A stretch of 24,884 nucleotides of DNA from Methanoregula sp. GTDB taxonomy: Archaea; Halobacteriota; Methanomicrobia; Methanomicrobiales; Methanospirillaceae. Both the position numbers and the translations under genes were made by a program. The notes below the pieces were generated by a model that saw only the letters and a list, made by a program, of their open reading frames with translations, did not search any database and was not told the DNA's origin. The DNA lies in NCBI RefSeq assembly GCF_023227875.1, contig NZ_JALOCH010000020.1, positions 1-24,884 of the forward strand, given 5' to 3'. Position 1 is the stretch's first letter; each line of letters begins with the position of its first letter. This document shows, in pieces, positions 13,112 to 21,820 of this stretch.

Positions 13112-14908
13112 ATGCAGAGCGTAAGAACTCCCTCATCTGCAAATGGTCCTGCCATGCTGTCTTCAATCATCTCCCGGCTGCGTGAACACCAGAGGGCCAC
13201 ACAGGTTCTCATTCTCCTGACGCTTGTCATCGCCTTTGCCGCAAATATCTACGGCATTTTTACCGGCATAACAATCGTCCTCCCGCACCTCTTTTACATC
13301 CCGATTATCCTTGCCGCGTTCTTCTATCCCCGCCGCGGCATCCTGTTTGCGACTGCCCTGTGCGCCGTATACCTGCTCATCGTAACATCAGTGTATCCAG
13401 GCAACAGCCCGGAATTCCTGTCAGCAGTCGCCCGCTGTATTGTCTATCTCATCATCGCCATCGTTGTCTCCTGGCTCTCGGAGCAGGCAAAAGACCAGAA
13501 GAACGGGCTGGTGAGGGCAAAGGAGGAGTGGGAAATCACCTTTGATGCCGTACCGGACCTGATCGCCCTGATCGGAAAAGATTACCGGATCCTCCGGGTC
13601 AACAAGGCGATGGCAGAGAGCCTTGGGATCAGTCCGGAACAGGCAGTCGGCCTGATATGTTACGAGGTCGTCCACCACACGAGCGCCCATCCTGCGTTCT
13701 GCCCCCACGCGAAGCTCATGAAGGACGGGCAGGGACATGCCGCCGAAGTGCATGAAAACAATCTTGGCGGGAACTTCCTCATCACCACGACCCCGCTGCA
13801 CGATTCTGGCGGTAACCTGATCGGGAGCGTCCATATCGCACGGGACATCACCAAGCGCAAGAAGGCCGAACAGGCGTTAAAGGAGAGCGAGGAACGTTAC
13901 CGGACCATTCTTGAGAACATCCAGGACGTGTACTTCCGTTTCGATGAGGAAAGCCTTCTCGTCATGATGAGTCCTTCTGCTGTACGCACGTTCGGGTACC
14001 ATTCCGTTGAAGAGGTGCTGGGCTGTCCGGCCACAACATTCTGGAAGAACCCGAAAGAATGGGCGCACATGATCGATACCATGAAAAAACAGGATGGGAG
14101 CGTGCAGGACTGGCAGGCGGAATTTGTGAGAATGGATGGCACGCCGTTCTGGGTATCGGTGAGCGCCCGCCTGTATACCGATGACGCTGGAGAGTACCAG
14201 GGAACGGAGGGGATCATCCGGGACATCTCAGTGCGTAAACAGATGGAGGAGGCCCTCAAAGGGACGCTCACAAAACTGAATATGCTCTCCTCCATCACCC
14301 GGCATGATATCCTGAACCAGATTACCGGGCTGCGGACCTATCTCGAGCTCTCAAAAGAGGACCTCAAAGGGACACGGTTCGAGGAATTTGTCGACAAAGA
14401 GGTCCAGGCGGCCGAAGCGATCCAGCGGCAGATCGAGTTCACGAAATATTACCAGGATATCGGGGTCAATGCACCGAAGTGGCAGGAGGCGGGCCCGGTC
14501 ATCCGTGAAGCAGCGGCACAGCTCAATTTCCCGGCACCAGACCTGAACGTAATGGTCGATGGTCTCGAGATCTTTGCCGATCCTTTGATCGCAAAGGTCT
14601 TCTTTAACCTCATGGAGAACTCGCTCCGCCATGGCGAGCGGGTGACCGCGATGTCCTTCTCATCCCGGGTAACCGACACAGGACTCGTGATCACCTATTG
14701 CGACAATGGCGTGGGTATCACCGAAGAGGACAAGAAGAAGCTCTTCCGGAAAGGATTCGGAAAGCATACCGGCCTTGGCCTCTTCCTCTCGCGGGAGATC
14801 CTCGCCATCACCGGGATCAGTATCGTCGAGAAGGGTGAGCCGGGGGCGGGGGCAGGAGTCCGGTTCGAGATCACCGTCCCGAAAGAGGGTTACCGGCACT
14901 ACCCGTAA
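13112..14908 (+). CDS. Membrane-anchored PAS-domain sensor histidine kinase
   Basis: This 598-residue sensor kinase begins with a membrane region of about four helices (residues 30-125). PAS 1 (about 140-253) contains an unusual cluster C183-x4-HH-x3-H-x3-C197-x-H199 that could bind a metal or haem. PAS 2 (about 259-380) ends in the usual RDISVRKQMEE linker. The phospho-acceptor is His398 in SITRHDILNQ, an H-box typical of methanogen orphan kinases. The ATPase domain has FFNLMENSLRHGE (N-box), CDNGVGI (G1) and GFGKHTGLGLFLSREI (F/G2). No response regulator is encoded directly beside it, although the downstream kinase has an N-terminal receiver. Its catalytic end is closely similar to that of the next gene, which points to duplication. 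The ATG at 13112 has a weak Shine-Dalgarno; Met15 is an alternative. Confidence 0.93.
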   Translation: MQSVRTPSSANGPAMLSSIISRLREHQRATQVLILLTLVIAFAANIYGIFTGITIVLPHLFYIPIILAAFFYPRRGILFATALCAVYLLIVTSVYPGNSPEFLSAVARCIVYLIIAIVVSWLSEQAKDQKNGLVRAKEEWEITFDAVPDLIALIGKDYRILRVNKAMAESLGISPEQAVGLICYEVVHHTSAHPAFCPHAKLMKDGQGHAAEVHENNLGGNFLITTTPLHDSGGNLIGSVHIARDITKRKKAEQALKESEERYRTILENIQDVYFRFDEESLLVMMSPSAVRTFGYHSVEEVLGCPATTFWKNPKEWAHMIDTMKKQDGSVQDWQAEFVRMDGTPFWVSVSARLYTDDAGEYQGTEGIIRDISVRKQMEEALKGTLTKLNMLSSITRHDILNQITGLRTYLELSKEDLKGTRFEEFVDKEVQAAEAIQRQIEFTKYYQDIGVNAPKWQEAGPVIREAAAQLNFPAPDLNVMVDGLEIFADPLIAKVFFNLMENSLRHGERVTAMSFSSRVTDTGLVITYCDNGVGITEEDKKKLFRKGFGKHTGLGLFLSREILAITGISIVEKGEPGAGAGVRFEITVPKEGYRHYP

Positions 14909-14966
14909 ACCCCTTGCCGGGGGGTCCGGGCGTTTCAACTCCCGCGTCCCGGCCGGGCCGGAGAAC

Positions 14967-14984
14967 TATACCGGTCCCGGTATA
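14967..14984. promoter_or_regulatory. 18-bp palindrome upstream of the large kinase gene
   Basis: TATACCGG and CCGGTATA are separated by TC, a perfect 8+2+8 inverted repeat. It sits just upstream of a TATA-like AATAAAATAT (14991-15000) and about 120 bases before the ATG of the receiver/PAS kinase. The location suits an activator or repressor of that gene. Confidence 0.45.
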
Positions 14985-14990
14985 TTCCCG

Positions 14991-15094
14991 AATAAAATAT
15001 CCGGGGACAATACAGGAAAAATGTACGTAACATTCAAGTTTTATCAGGTCAATTCCTCTCATTCACTCTCAATCCTGCGAACCATGCACAGGAG
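14991..15094 (+). promoter_or_regulatory. Promoter and ribosome-binding site of the large sensor kinase
   Basis: TATA-like elements occur at 14991-15000 (AATAAAATAT) and at 15039-15045 (TTTTATC); either could serve. CAGGAG at 15089-15094, six bases before the ATG, is a good Shine-Dalgarno and fixes the start at 15101. Confidence 0.45.
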
Positions 15095-15100
15095 TCCGTT

Positions 15101-18100
15101 ATGTTTTCCCTCCTCTATGTCGACGATGAACCGGGACTGCTCGAAATAGGCAAACTGTTTCTCGAAGGCCACGGGGATTTTTCCGTTGTCACAGCCCTGT
15201 CGGCAGAAGAGGGCCTAAGAGAGCTTGGACAGCACCATTTCGATGCCATCGTGTCCGATTACCAGATGCCGGAGATGGACGGTATCGAGTTCTTAAAAAG
15301 CGTGCGGAAATCCTTCGGGGACATTCCTTTTATCCTTTTCACCGGCCGGGGGCGCGAGGAGGTCGTTATCGAGGCGATCAACAATGGCGTGGACTTCTAC
15401 CTCCAGAAAGGCGGGGATGCGCAGGCACAGTTTGCCGAGCTCGCGCACAAGATCCGGCAGGCCGTCACCAGGAGGAAGGCGGAGCTCGCCCTCGGGGATT
15501 CTGAAAAACGTCTTGCTGACCTCATCAACTTCCTCCCGGATGCGACGTTTGCTATTGATTCAGACCGGCGGGTGATTGCCTGGAACAAGGCGATCGAGGA
15601 GATGACCGGTATCGCTGCCGGGAATATCATCGGGAAAGGCGATTATGAATATGCCCTGCCGTTCTACGGGAAGCGGCGTCCCATCCTTATCGATCTGCTC
15701 GCTGAACCGGAAGAGACGATCGGGCAGTACTATTCCAATATCCAGCGGGAGGGAAACGCCCTCTCGGCGGAGACCAACCTCCCCCACCCGAAGGGACAAC
15801 AGATCGTTGTCCTTGCAAAGGCAAGCCCGCTCTACAACAGGGACGGGGAGATCACCGGTGCGGTCGAAGCGATCCGGGATATCACCGACCGGAAAAAGAG
15901 TGAGGATGAGCTCATAGCGGTAAACCAGCAGCTTGCTGCCTCAGGAGAGGAACTCCAGGCACAATATAATGAACTTGCGGTAAACGAGAAACGCATCCGG
16001 GATACCGAGTCCCGCCTCACCTTCATGATCGGGTTCTACGAATATGCCCGCAAGAGCGAGAGAGAACTCCTCAATTATGCAGTGGAGGGCGCAGGGATCG
16101 TCACGGGCAGCCCGCTGGGATACCTCGCATTCCTTAACGAAGACGAGAGCGAACTCTCCATGTATGCCTGGTCGAAGTCGGCAATGAGAGAGTGTTCGAT
16201 GCGGGACAAGCCCATCCTCTACAAAACGGAGAAGACCGGTCTCTGGGGTGAAGCTGTCCGGCAGCGCCGGCCTGTCATCACCAATGATTATGAGGCTCCG
16301 GACACGAAGAAGAAGGGCTACCCGGAAGGCCATCCCCGTATCATACGGCACATGAATGTGCCGGTGATGGACGAGGGGCGCATCATCATCGTGGCAGGTG
16401 TGGCAAACAAATCATCTGATTACACGGAGAATGACGCAAACGAGCTCCTCCTGCTGATGCAGGGGCTCTGGAATATTATCAAGCGGAAACGTGCTGAACA
16501 GACACGACAGGAAAGCGAGGGAAAATACCGCTCCATCATCGAGCACTCCCCGGTTGGCATGCATTTCTATGAGCTGAAGCCGGACGGATCGCTGATCTTT
16601 ACCGGCGGGAACCCCGGTGCCGATGCCATTCTCGGCATCAGTCACGACCGGTTTGTCGGGAAAACACTCGATGAGGCATTTCCCGGCCTGGTAAAGACGG
16701 ACGTCCCGGCACACTACCGCAGGGTCGCCGCGGAAGGGGGCAGCTGGCAGAATGACCAGATATTCTACAATGCCGGAAACGTCCACCGGGCATACACGGT
16801 TACCGCGTTCCAGATCTCTCCCGGTTCACTCGTTGCCATGTTCATCGATATTACCGGGCGCAAGCAGACAGAAACGGAGTTGCGTGCCGCGTACGAACAG
16901 GTCGCTGCAACGGAAGAGGAACTGCGCACGCAATACGATGAACTGGCCTCGACACAGGACGAACTCCGCAACCGCCGTCAGCAGATGGAGGAGATCGCCG
17001 CAACCGTCCCGGGGGTCGTGTTCCAGTTCTATGCCCGGCCTGATGGCAGCAGGGGATTCTATTACCTGAGCCACAGGGCAGTCGAACTGTTCGGCATTGA
17101 CAAAGGCCCCGGGGCATTCTTCCCGGTATTTGTGAACGGGATCCACCCGGAGGACAGGTCCCGGTTCATGGACTCAATTCGTGACGCGGCATCATCGGAG
17201 TCACATTGGGACTTCACCGGGAGGTTCATCAGACAAACCGGCGAAACGATCTGGTTTAAGTGGATGGCAAACCCGGTCAGGCATGGCGATGAACTGGTCT
17301 TCTCCGGGGTCATCATGGACATTACCGATCGGAAAACCACAGAAACAGCACTCCGGGAGAGCGAGGAGCGATACCGGATCCTGTCGGAATATGCCTTTGA
17401 CGGGATCCTCATTCAGGACTTTTCCGGCAAAATCCTCTCGATCAATCCCAGCATCCAGCGGATGTTTGGCATCCCGGATCCCGCGATCGTGATCGGAAAA
17501 ACCATCCTCGACTTTATCCAGCCCGAATTCCGGGAGACAGCGATAGAGGACCTGCAGAATGTGATGGAGGGAAAAGGAGGGTATCTCCAGACATACAAGA
17601 CATGGACGGTTGATGGCAGGGAACTCTGGATTGAATCAATCGGTACCAAGATCCAGTTCCACGGAAACGATGCCAACATTGTCGCCCTCAGGAACATCAC
17701 CGACCGGAAAAAGACCGAGGACGAACTCCGTGCGGCAAACGAGCTGCTCACCGCCTCAGAGGAGGAACTGAAAGGCCAGATCGTGGAACTGGCGGAGAGC
17801 GGGCGGCAGATCCGGGAGAGCGAGGAGAAGTACCGCATGCTTGTGGAGGTGAACCAGGACATCATCTATTCCCTCTCCGGCGATGGGACCATCCTGTATG
17901 TCAGCCCGCAGGTAACGGACCGTCTTGGATATCATCCCGCTGAGCTGAACGGCCACAGGTTCATGGAATTCATCCACCCGGATGATGTCGATAATCTGGA
18001 ACGTCATATCTCAGAACATTTTGATTCGCAGGAACTACATGGCTCCGACCGTTTCCGTATACGGGGAAAAAACGGGATGTACAAGTGGTTTGAGGATAAG

Positions 18101-19963
18101 ACGATCTATACAAAGGATCGCCACGGCGATCCCGTAGCGGTTGGCACGATCCGGGACATAACAGAAGAGAGGGCGGCGCAGGACCTGATTTCCCAGAGTG
18201 AGGTGAAATTCCGGGCGATCATCAACCATACCTCCCAGCTGATCGGCCTTATGACTCCGGATGGCATCCTGATCGAAGCCAACCAGGCTGCTCTTATGTT
18301 TGCCGGAGTTTCAGATGCCGATGTCATCGACCGGCCATTCTGGGAGACGCCGTGGTGGTCCCATTCGGCACATGACCGGGAGACGCTCAAAGATGCAATA
18401 CAAAAGGCCGCTGACGGTAACACCGTGCAGTTCGAAACAACTCACCCCGCCGCTGACGGGAGTCTTGCCTTTATCGATTTCTCAGTAAAACCGGTCATGG
18501 ACAAAGACGGTACCATCCGGTACCTGGTTGCCGAGGGCAGGAATTTTACCGGGCACAAACAGATGGAAGAGGCTCTCCAGGCGAGCGAAGAGAAATACCG
18601 GCTCATTGCCGAGAATTCTCCCGATATGATCTACTCCATCGACCCCGGGGGGTACGTCGGGTATGCCAACTCGTTCGCTGAAAAAGCAGTACTGGCGGAG
18701 CCGGGCAGCCTCATCGGGAAAAACCTGACCGATATCTTCAGCCCGGAACTCGCCGACCGGTTCATGAAGGCCGTCCTCCGGGTAATAAACACCCGTGCGC
18801 CCCTCCGGCGTGAAGTGTTCCTGGACCTGCCGTCCGGGAGCACCTGGCTGGATATCCACCTGGCGCCGCTCATTGATGCAACGGGAACGGTCATCGGGGT
18901 TCTCGGGCACTCGCATGATATCTCGGGCCGGAAACATGCAGAAGAGGCGCTCCGTGAATCAGAGGAGAAATACCGGCTGCTGGTCGAGAACACCCATGAC
19001 ATTATCTACCTGATCAGCCCCGAGGGTATTCTGACGTTCGTCTCACCCAGCTGGACCGACATGCTCGGCCATGACGTCAAGGAGGTAACAGGAACACCGT
19101 TCCAACGGTATGTCCACCCTGCTGATATTCCCCTGTGCGAAGATGCTCTCGCGGAGGTCGTATCCACCGGGCAGCGCCGGTCCGGGATCGAATACCGCGT
19201 GTTTCATGCCGACGGTTCCATCCGTATCCACACATCATCCCTATCCCCCATCTTCGATGAAGCGGGAAAAGCCGTTTCCTATGTAGGAAATGCCCGGGAT
19301 ATCACGGAGATGAAACAGTTCCAGAACGCGATCCGGGAGAGCAACCGGAAACTCAACCTCCTCTCCAGCATCACGCGGCATGACGTTGCCAACCAGCTCA
19401 CCGTTGTACAGGGGTATACCCAGCTGGCAGCGCTCAGGAAGAACGACATGGTCACGGTGGATTTTCTCGTCAAGATCGCATCCGCGGTGGATATGATCCA
19501 GCACCAGATCGAGTTTACCCGGACCTACCAGGACATGGGCGTGGAGGCGCCGGCATGGTTCCGTGTCGCTGACCTGATCCGTGAGGCCAAACCTCATGAG
19601 CTCGCGCTGGACTGCACCTGTGATTCCTGCGAGATCTTTGCCGACCCGATGGTCGGGAAGGTCTTCTTCAACCTCTTCGACAACGCCGTGCGGTACGGGG
19701 GGACGGTGACGACCGTCACGGTCCGGTGCGGCATGGCAGGCGATGAGATGGTCATCACGTTTGCCGACGATGGGATCGGGATCCCGCTCAACGAGAAACA
19801 GAAGATCTTCGAGAAAGGGTTCGGGAAGCATACAGGCTTTGGCCTCTTCCTCGCCCGGGAGATCCTCGCCATCACCGGCATCTCGATCCACGAGACGGGA
19901 TCGCATGGAAAAGGGGCACGGTTCGAGATCGCGGTCCCGAAAGGGACGTACCGGTCAGCCTGA
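15101..19963 (+). CDS. Receiver / multi-PAS / GAF sensor histidine kinase
   Basis: This 1620-residue cytoplasmic kinase has no membrane helix. An N-terminal receiver (1-125) carries D8-D9, phospho-acceptor D53 in VSDYQMPEMDG, and the LFTGRG and LQKGG switch residues. PAS 1 is at about 141-267 and a GAF-type domain at about 308-467 (YLAFLNEDESELSMYAWS...GLWGEAV). Seven more PAS domains follow, starting near 474, 632, 755, 907, 1033, 1163 and 1287, mostly ending in a DIT-R-K linker. Glu-rich coiled coils (about 270-305, 591-628, 873-905) separate some of them. The phospho-acceptor is His1427 in SITRHDVANQ, and the ATPase domain has FFNLFDNAVRYGG, FADDGIGIP and GFGKHTGFGLFLAREI. The receiver-first order suggests that it takes phosphate from another kinase, perhaps its neighbour, before signalling. 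The ligands are unknown. Confidence 0.95.
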   Translation: MFSLLYVDDEPGLLEIGKLFLEGHGDFSVVTALSAEEGLRELGQHHFDAIVSDYQMPEMDGIEFLKSVRKSFGDIPFILFTGRGREEVVIEAINNGVDFYLQKGGDAQAQFAELAHKIRQAVTRRKAELALGDSEKRLADLINFLPDATFAIDSDRRVIAWNKAIEEMTGIAAGNIIGKGDYEYALPFYGKRRPILIDLLAEPEETIGQYYSNIQREGNALSAETNLPHPKGQQIVVLAKASPLYNRDGEITGAVEAIRDITDRKKSEDELIAVNQQLAASGEELQAQYNELAVNEKRIRDTESRLTFMIGFYEYARKSERELLNYAVEGAGIVTGSPLGYLAFLNEDESELSMYAWSKSAMRECSMRDKPILYKTEKTGLWGEAVRQRRPVITNDYEAPDTKKKGYPEGHPRIIRHMNVPVMDEGRIIIVAGVANKSSDYTENDANELLLLMQGLWNIIKRKRAEQTRQESEGKYRSIIEHSPVGMHFYELKPDGSLIFTGGNPGADAILGISHDRFVGKTLDEAFPGLVKTDVPAHYRRVAAEGGSWQNDQIFYNAGNVHRAYTVTAFQISPGSLVAMFIDITGRKQTETELRAAYEQVAATEEELRTQYDELASTQDELRNRRQQMEEIAATVPGVVFQFYARPDGSRGFYYLSHRAVELFGIDKGPGAFFPVFVNGIHPEDRSRFMDSIRDAASSESHWDFTGRFIRQTGETIWFKWMANPVRHGDELVFSGVIMDITDRKTTETALRESEERYRILSEYAFDGILIQDFSGKILSINPSIQRMFGIPDPAIVIGKTILDFIQPEFRETAIEDLQNVMEGKGGYLQTYKTWTVDGRELWIESIGTKIQFHGNDANIVALRNITDRKKTEDELRAANELLTASEEELKGQIVELAESGRQIRESEEKYRMLVEVNQDIIYSLSGDGTILYVSPQVTDRLGYHPAELNGHRFMEFIHPDDVDNLERHISEHFDSQELHGSDRFRIRGKNGMYKWFEDKTIYTKDRHGDPVAVGTIRDITEERAAQDLISQSEVKFRAIINHTSQLIGLMTPDGILIEANQAALMFAGVSDADVIDRPFWETPWWSHSAHDRETLKDAIQKAADGNTVQFETTHPAADGSLAFIDFSVKPVMDKDGTIRYLVAEGRNFTGHKQMEEALQASEEKYRLIAENSPDMIYSIDPGGYVGYANSFAEKAVLAEPGSLIGKNLTDIFSPELADRFMKAVLRVINTRAPLRREVFLDLPSGSTWLDIHLAPLIDATGTVIGVLGHSHDISGRKHAEEALRESEEKYRLLVENTHDIIYLISPEGILTFVSPSWTDMLGHDVKEVTGTPFQRYVHPADIPLCEDALAEVVSTGQRRSGIEYRVFHADGSIRIHTSSLSPIFDEAGKAVSYVGNARDITEMKQFQNAIRESNRKLNLLSSITRHDVANQLTVVQGYTQLAALRKNDMVTVDFLVKIASAVDMIQHQIEFTRTYQDMGVEAPAWFRVADLIREAKPHELALDCTCDSCEIFADPMVGKVFFNLFDNAVRYGGTVTTVTVRCGMAGDEMVITFADDGIGIPLNEKQKIFEKGFGKHTGFGLFLAREILAITGISIHETGSHGKGARFEIAVPKGTYRSA

Positions 19964-19991
19964 CCGGCCCTGCACGGTTTTCTAAAAAAAT

Positions 19992-20711
19992 TCACCCGGG
20001 GACTGCCACAACGTACGCCCGGTTACGCATCTGTTCCGGGAAGTAATGGGCATCGAACCACATCGCGTCGAACTGCCCGTAGTTTGCGTACGTGATCCCG
20101 TCCACCCGGTCATCGTGGCAATCCACGGAATCCGCAACGATGATCACATCGTCCCAGACGAGGTCGGTACCCCGGGTGTCATAGCCGACAACCACGACCC
20201 AGTGGCCGCCCCAGTCCATCCATTCGACCATCGTAGGAACGCCGGCCTTCAGGTTAGCAAGGAGCATGTCGCGGCTCCCGCCGGTCTTCCAGCTTGCATT
20301 CCAGCCGTTCCGGTTGAACCAGGCAGCGAGCTGTTCAGGATTGATACCGGTCTTTTCCGACACATCTGCATACATTTCATGGGCGATCCGGTCCTCGTCA
20401 GCATCCGTATTGTTGGCGGGCATCCCATAGTATGACATGACGTTCATCGCAGCCACCGCGCCACAGGAATAGTTTGTCACCTGCTGCCGGACACTTTTGA
20501 GCGGGATGACCGTGAGGTGGTCGTTCGTCTCCAGGGTATCGAAGTCGATGCCGGTATAATACCGGGGTCCGGGCAGCGGACGGTCCAGGGAATATTTTAC
20601 CGTGGCAGGGCCCGCTCCACGGTCACCGATCGTGAACTGCAGGGTGCCAAGCAATACGATTGCAACAATGACAAGGACCAGGATGAATATGGCCGGGCCG
20701 GGACGTTCCAT
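19992..20711 (-). CDS. Membrane-anchored C39-like cysteine peptidase domain protein
   Basis: This 239-residue protein starts with an uncleaved signal or membrane anchor (AIFILVLVIVAIVLLGTLQF, about 7-26), followed by an extracellular papain-fold domain resembling peptidase C39. The catalytic set is visible: Gln in VRQQVTNYSCG (Q76 or Q77), nucleophile C83, histidine H170 in WGGHWVVVVGYD, and an acidic partner in VADSVDCHDD (D194 or D200). C39 domains process double-glycine leader peptides in bacteriocin transporters, but stand-alone exported copies exist with unknown substrates. No transporter or leader-bearing peptide is seen next to it. AAGGTAG precedes the ATG. It is divergent from the rubrerythrin gene across 122 bp. 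The fold assignment rests on motifs, so it is probable rather than certain. Confidence 0.8.
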   Translation of the reverse strand: MERPGPAIFILVLVIVAIVLLGTLQFTIGDRGAGPATVKYSLDRPLPGPRYYTGIDFDTLETNDHLTVIPLKSVRQQVTNYSCGAVAAMNVMSYYGMPANNTDADEDRIAHEMYADVSEKTGINPEQLAAWFNRNGWNASWKTGGSRDMLLANLKAGVPTMVEWMDWGGHWVVVVGYDTRGTDLVWDDVIIVADSVDCHDDRVDGITYANYGQFDAMWFDAHYFPEQMRNRAYVVAVPG

Positions 20712-20791
20712 GACGATCTACCTTGATTTTCCTTAGATCACCGCTTGTTATCAAGGATGCGGATCCGGGACACTGTGCTGTAATGACCGCT

Positions 20792-20833
20792 GGGTATATC
20801 TTTCACGAAAAAAGAACACTGACAAGAGTGATC
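20792..20833 (+). promoter_or_regulatory. Rubrerythrin promoter
   Basis: GGGTATATCTTT near 20792-20803 is a TATA box predicting transcription start near 20823. The roughly 11-nt leader includes AAGAGTGATC, a Shine-Dalgarno-like stretch adjoining the ATG at 20834. This supports the downstream ATG over the longer reading frame that opens at 20723. Confidence 0.5.
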
Positions 20834-21406
20834 ATGAAGTTCAAAGGAAGCAAGACAGAACAGAACCTCCTCGCCGCGTTTGCCGGCGAGTCGCAGGCAC
20901 GGAACCGGTACAGTTTCTTTGCAAGCGTGGCAAAGAAGGAAGGGTACGAGCAGATCGCGGCGGTCTTCGAGGACACTGCCGCAAACGAGCGGGAGCACGC
21001 GAAGCTCTTCTTCAAGCAGCTCAAGGGCGGCGAAGTCACGATCACGGCAGGCTACCCGGCCGGGGTGATCGGGAAGACCGTGGACAACCTGAAAGCCGCG
21101 GCCGAAGGAGAGCAGATGGAGTGGGGCACGCTCTACCCCGCGTTTGCAGCCGCTGCGAAGAGAGAGGGGTTCAAGGAGATCGCCCGCCTCTTCGAGAAGG
21201 TTGCCGAAGTGGAGGCCCACCACGAGGCCCGGTACATGAAACTGTACGAGAACCTGGTGAATAAAAAAGTCTTCAAATCCGAGATGCCGACAAAGTGGCA
21301 CTGCCGGAACTGCGGGTACATCCACGAGGGCAAGAACGCACCCGGGAAGTGCCCGGCCTGCGACCACCCGCAGGCATACTTCGAGCTGCTGGCAGAGAAT
21401 TACTAA
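20834..21406 (+). CDS. rbr: Rubrerythrin
   Basis: Rubrerythrin reduces hydrogen peroxide in anaerobes through a di-iron centre fed by a rubredoxin domain. The 190-residue protein has the N-terminal ferritin-like four-helix bundle with AFAGESQARNRY (E19) and ANEREHAK (E52, H55), the second-half ligands in EGEQMEW (two Glu) and VEAHHEARY. The C-terminal rubredoxin-like zinc/iron knuckle is WHCRNCGYIHEG...GKCPACDHP, with all four Cys. Alignment from memory with Desulfovibrio rubrerythrin puts the first ligand one residue earlier (19 rather than 20), so the ATG at 20834 is the right start. The frame is open back to 20723, but those residues precede the predicted transcript. It probably helps this strict anaerobe survive oxygen. 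A T-rich stretch follows the stop. Confidence 0.96.
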   Translation: MKFKGSKTEQNLLAAFAGESQARNRYSFFASVAKKEGYEQIAAVFEDTAANEREHAKLFFKQLKGGEVTITAGYPAGVIGKTVDNLKAAAEGEQMEWGTLYPAFAAAAKREGFKEIARLFEKVAEVEAHHEARYMKLYENLVNKKVFKSEMPTKWHCRNCGYIHEGKNAPGKCPACDHPQAYFELLAENY

Positions 21407-21462
21407 TCTTTTTCCCCTTCACCTTAAAAAAACAGGAACTGTTGAGACAGGGTCACCGGGTG

Positions 21463-21472
21463 TTTTTATACA
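21463..21472 (+). promoter_or_regulatory. TATA box of the two-helix membrane protein gene
   Basis: TTTTTATACA at 21463-21472 is centred about 26 bases before the ATG at 21494, the distance expected for a leaderless transcript. The absence of a Shine-Dalgarno agrees. Confidence 0.45.
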
Positions 21473-21493
21473 TTAACCGTTGACTATCCATAC

Positions 21494-21784
21494 ATGGTTC
21501 AGATTACTGCGAAACAGGATCCTCTTCGCCTTTCAGCGGCCGTAATCCTCGGTATCGTTACCGGATCGATTCTCTTTTTGATTATCGCACTTGTGATTGG
21601 CGCATTCAATGATATGACTCATATGAATATCTCGGTCACAACGAATGTGGCGGAAAATATTTTCAGCCTGGTCCTGCTCGTCATCCTGATTGTCGGCTGT
21701 GTTGCAGGGTTCTGGTGGAAGGTGGTAACAACGCCCCCGTCAGAGTCAAAACCGGTGGAACCAGTACCGGAACAGGAAGACTGA
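21494..21784 (+). CDS. Small two-helix membrane protein, unknown function
   Basis: I do not recognise a family. The 96-residue product has a short polar N-terminus, a first transmembrane helix (about 13-37, LSAAVILGIVTGSILFLIIA), a polar loop with NDMTHMNISVTTN, and a second helix (about 55-75, IFSLVLLVILIVGCVAGFWW). The C-terminal tail is rich in Pro and Glu (PPSESKPVEPVPEQED). Its own TATA box at leaderless distance, and an open frame with methanogen-like codon use, support a real gene. It stands between rubrerythrin, 87 bp upstream on the same strand, and the convergent iron-sulfur flavoprotein. Confidence 0.7.
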   Translation: MVQITAKQDPLRLSAAVILGIVTGSILFLIIALVIGAFNDMTHMNISVTTNVAENIFSLVLLVILIVGCVAGFWWKVVTTPPSESKPVEPVPEQED

Positions 21785-21820
21785 TCCAACTCTTCCTCTC
21801 ATTTGAGAAGCGGGATGTGA

